A DNA stretch of 44,017 nucleotides from Deltaproteobacteria bacterium (GTDB lineage Bacteria > Myxococcota_A > Polyangia > Haliangiales > Haliangiaceae). Positions 42,343 through 44,017 of the stretch are shown here, one piece after another; position 1 is the first letter of the stretch, and each line of letters opens with the position of its first letter. The position numbers and the translations under genes are program-made. The stretch covers positions 1-44,017 of the forward strand of contig JACCTC010000344.1 of NCBI GenBank assembly GCA_013812655.1, given 5' to 3'. Below the pieces are notes generated by a model. The model had not been told where the DNA came from. It did no database searches and was given only the letters and a program-made list of their open reading frames with translations.

Positions 42343-44017
42343 GTGACCGACGAAGCCGATATCGACGTCGCGAGAACCGCGACGCAGCCCGCCACCGAGC
42401 TCCCGGGCATGCCGGGGCGGAGCGGCGCGATCGAGCTCGACGTCGTCCTCGAGCGTTACGAGATCCGGGCGCTCCTCGGTGTCGGCGGTATGGGACGCGT
42501 GTATCGCGCCTACGATCGGTCGCTCGACGAGGACGTCGCACTCAAGATGCTTCGCGGCGAGCTCGTCGACACTCCCGGCATGCTCGAGCGGTTTCGCCAG
42601 GAGGTGCGGCTCGCGCGCCGGGTGACCAGCCCACACGTCGTTCGCACGTTCGATCTCGGCGAGCACGGCGACCTCCACTTCCTGACCATGGAGTACGTCG
42701 ACGGCCGCTCGCTGGCGCAGCTGCTCGAGCACGGACCACTCGCGCTCGACGAGGTGCTGCGCATCGCGCGAGGCATGGCCGCCGGGATCGCGGCCGCGCA
42801 CGCAGCCGGTGTGCTGCATCGCGATCTCAAGCCCGACAACGTGCTCCTCGAGCACACCGGCCGCATCGCGATCACCGACTTCGGGATCGCGCGACCGTAC
42901 GCGACCGTGGCAGATGGCGATGATCGGTTCGCCGGCACGCCTGCGTACATGGCTCCCGAGCAGGTGACCGGCGAGGGCGTCATCGGACCGCCGACCGATA
43001 TCTACGCGTTCGGCACGATCCTGTTCGAGATGCTCGTCGGACGGCGCGCGTTCCCCGGCTCGTCGATGATCGAAGTCGCGACGGCGCGGGTCACCCAGCC
43101 TCCGCCCGATCCGCGCGCGCTGCGCAACACGCCAGACCAGCTCGCCACGCTCGTGCTGCGTTGCATGGCGCGGCAATCCGCCCAGCGGTTCGCGGATGGC
43201 GCAGAGCTCGTCGCCGCGCTCGCCGCGATCGAGCTCGTGAGCCCGCCCCCGACGTTGCCGCTGCCGGGGCCGGTCATCCCGACGAAGAGTGCCCGCACGG
43301 TCGCGCTGCTCCCCCTGCGCGCGCCGGACGATCTGGCGGAGCTCGCCGACGGCCTCGCCGAGGAGATCGTCGACGCGCTATCGATGACGCGCGACTTGCG
43401 CGTGCGCCCGCTGTCGTCGGTGCGCGCCGCGACGCGCGCGCTGCTGGGAGAGAACCGCGACCCGCGCGACCTCGGCGAGACGCTCGGCGTCGATGTCATC
43501 GTCGACGGCTCGCTGCGACGGATCACCGCCACCTCGGGACCGGCGGCGAGCCATGCGCCGGTCATCCGGATCACCGCGCGGGTGATCGGCGTCGCCGATG
43601 GCTTCCAGCTGTGGGCGAGCCGGTTCGAGACCTCGTCCGAGGGGCTGCTCGCCGTCGGCGACGACATCGCACGCGCGGTGGCCAGCGCCCTCGAGGTCGA
43701 GATCCCGATCAACGCGGCGCCGGCACGCGATGCTCGCGCGACCGAGCTCTACCTCGAGGGCAAGGCGAAGCTGCGGCTGCACTGGCGCGAAGCCCGGCTG
43801 GCGCCGGCGATCGAGGATCTCGAGGCGGCCCTCGTGATCGCACCCGACGATCCGGACGTGCTCGCGGTGCTCGCGATGGGCCTCGCGCGCATGTCGTTCC
43901 AGAACCGCACGGCCTCGCAGTCGCGCGCGGTCGAGCTCGCGGAGTGCGCCGTCGCGGCGACCCCGGCATCGAGCGAAGCCTGGCTCGCGCTCGGCCTCGC
44001 GCGGCTCTACACCGGCC
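42343..44017 (+). CDS. Ser/Thr protein kinase with TolB-like and TPR C-terminal regions (3' end beyond window)
   Basis: At least 558 residues are present from the GTG at 42343; the C-terminus is cut by the window. The Hanks-type kinase domain (about 40-300) is complete: glycine loop GVGGMGRVYRAYD, VALKML with the catalytic Lys, HRDLKPDN, DFGIARPY, and GTPAYMAPEQ. It is followed by a TolB-like domain beginning VALLPLRAPDDLAELADGLAEEIVDALSM, and then by TPR-like helices starting near RATELYLEGKAKLRLHW. Such kinase-TolB-like-TPR proteins are common in Myxococcota and act as cytoplasmic signalling kinases. No membrane segment is seen in the part available. CAGGG lies just upstream of the GTG. It is divergent from the copper monooxygenase gene. 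Confidence 0.92.
   Translation, partial: MTDEADIDVARTATQPATELPGMPGRSGAIELDVVLERYEIRALLGVGGMGRVYRAYDRSLDEDVALKMLRGELVDTPGMLERFRQEVRLARRVTSPHVVRTFDLGEHGDLHFLTMEYVDGRSLAQLLEHGPLALDEVLRIARGMAAGIAAAHAAGVLHRDLKPDNVLLEHTGRIAITDFGIARPYATVADGDDRFAGTPAYMAPEQVTGEGVIGPPTDIYAFGTILFEMLVGRRAFPGSSMIEVATARVTQPPPDPRALRNTPDQLATLVLRCMARQSAQRFADGAELVAALAAIELVSPPPTLPLPGPVIPTKSARTVALLPLRAPDDLAELADGLAEEIVDALSMTRDLRVRPLSSVRAATRALLGENRDPRDLGETLGVDVIVDGSLRRITATSGPAASHAPVIRITARVIGVADGFQLWASRFETSSEGLLAVGDDIARAVASALEVEIPINAAPARDARATELYLEGKAKLRLHWREARLAPAIEDLEAALVIAPDDPDVLAVLAMGLARMSFQNRTASQSRAVELAECAVAATPASSEAWLALGLARLYTG

Noticed and set aside
1..44017. CRISPR arrays, tRNA/rRNA genes, insertion sequences or phage genes
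   Set aside because: No spaced short repeats, transposase or integrase motifs, cloverleaf sequences or rRNA segments were seen on reading both strands.

Overview
This 44 kb window is a dense, GC-rich bacterial chromosome segment with about 30 genes, no gene-free stretch above 300 bp, frequent GTG starts and many secreted lipoproteins. The gene families suggest a Myxococcota (myxobacterial) genome. These are a GAF-TPR giant protein, a Ser/Thr kinase with a TolB-like/TPR tail, a CFI-box-like C-terminal anchor, multi-PAS hybrid kinases, a large NAD-dependent glutamate dehydrogenase, and a copper monooxygenase lipoprotein with a haem motif. No rRNA, tRNA, CRISPR array, phage or insertion sequence was seen, so this reads as core or lineage-specific chromosome rather than a mobile island.

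Layout. 1-3.3 kb: the 5' part of a GAF-TPR protein, divergent from a small membrane protein. 3.3-8.5 kb: a tandem M16 zinc-protease lipoprotein and an unusual two-part surface protein (anchored repeat-type domain plus outer-membrane barrel in one frame). 8.7-12.9 kb: a MoxR-DUF58-TgpA operon. 13.0-13.8 kb: a Bax-inhibitor-1 family protein with its own terminator. 13.9-17.7 kb: a TetR/FadR-like repressor followed by etfB, etfA and an ArsB-type permease, with a palindromic FadR-type operator sitting on the start codon of the repressor. 17.7-19.2 kb: a translationally coupled DsbA-like/TlpA-like redox pair. 19.2-21.1 kb: rpmE-prfA plus a small exported protein. 21.2-25.6 kb: a metallophosphoesterase, an acylphosphatase, a Cys-module lipoprotein and a double acetyltransferase-fold protein. 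25.8-33.2 kb: an RsmB-type RNA methyltransferase, NAD-glutamate dehydrogenase and an alpha/beta hydrolase. 33.2-38.3 kb: a signalling island with a hybrid kinase carrying three almost identical PAS domains, an overlapping single-domain response regulator, and a divergent REC-kinase lacking both phospho-acceptor residues. 38.4-44.0 kb: an Npt-like nucleotide-transporter-fold protein with a HEAT tail, the copper monooxygenase and the Ser/Thr kinase.

How the parts work together. The repressor-etfBA unit resembles fatty-acid beta-oxidation control in Bacillus subtilis, where FadR governs etfBA. The MoxR-DUF58-TgpA trio is a standard envelope-associated unit. The signalling island pairs a phosphorelay (H596, D912, D1036 plus a free receiver) with a pseudo-kinase that cannot take part in canonical phosphotransfer.

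The observations I rate highest are the fused anchor/second signal peptide/barrel protein, the doubly degenerate REC-kinase beside the triple-PAS kinase, and the operator-on-start-codon arrangement at fadR-etfBA. I did not find convincing evidence of a wholly new defence or biosynthetic system here.
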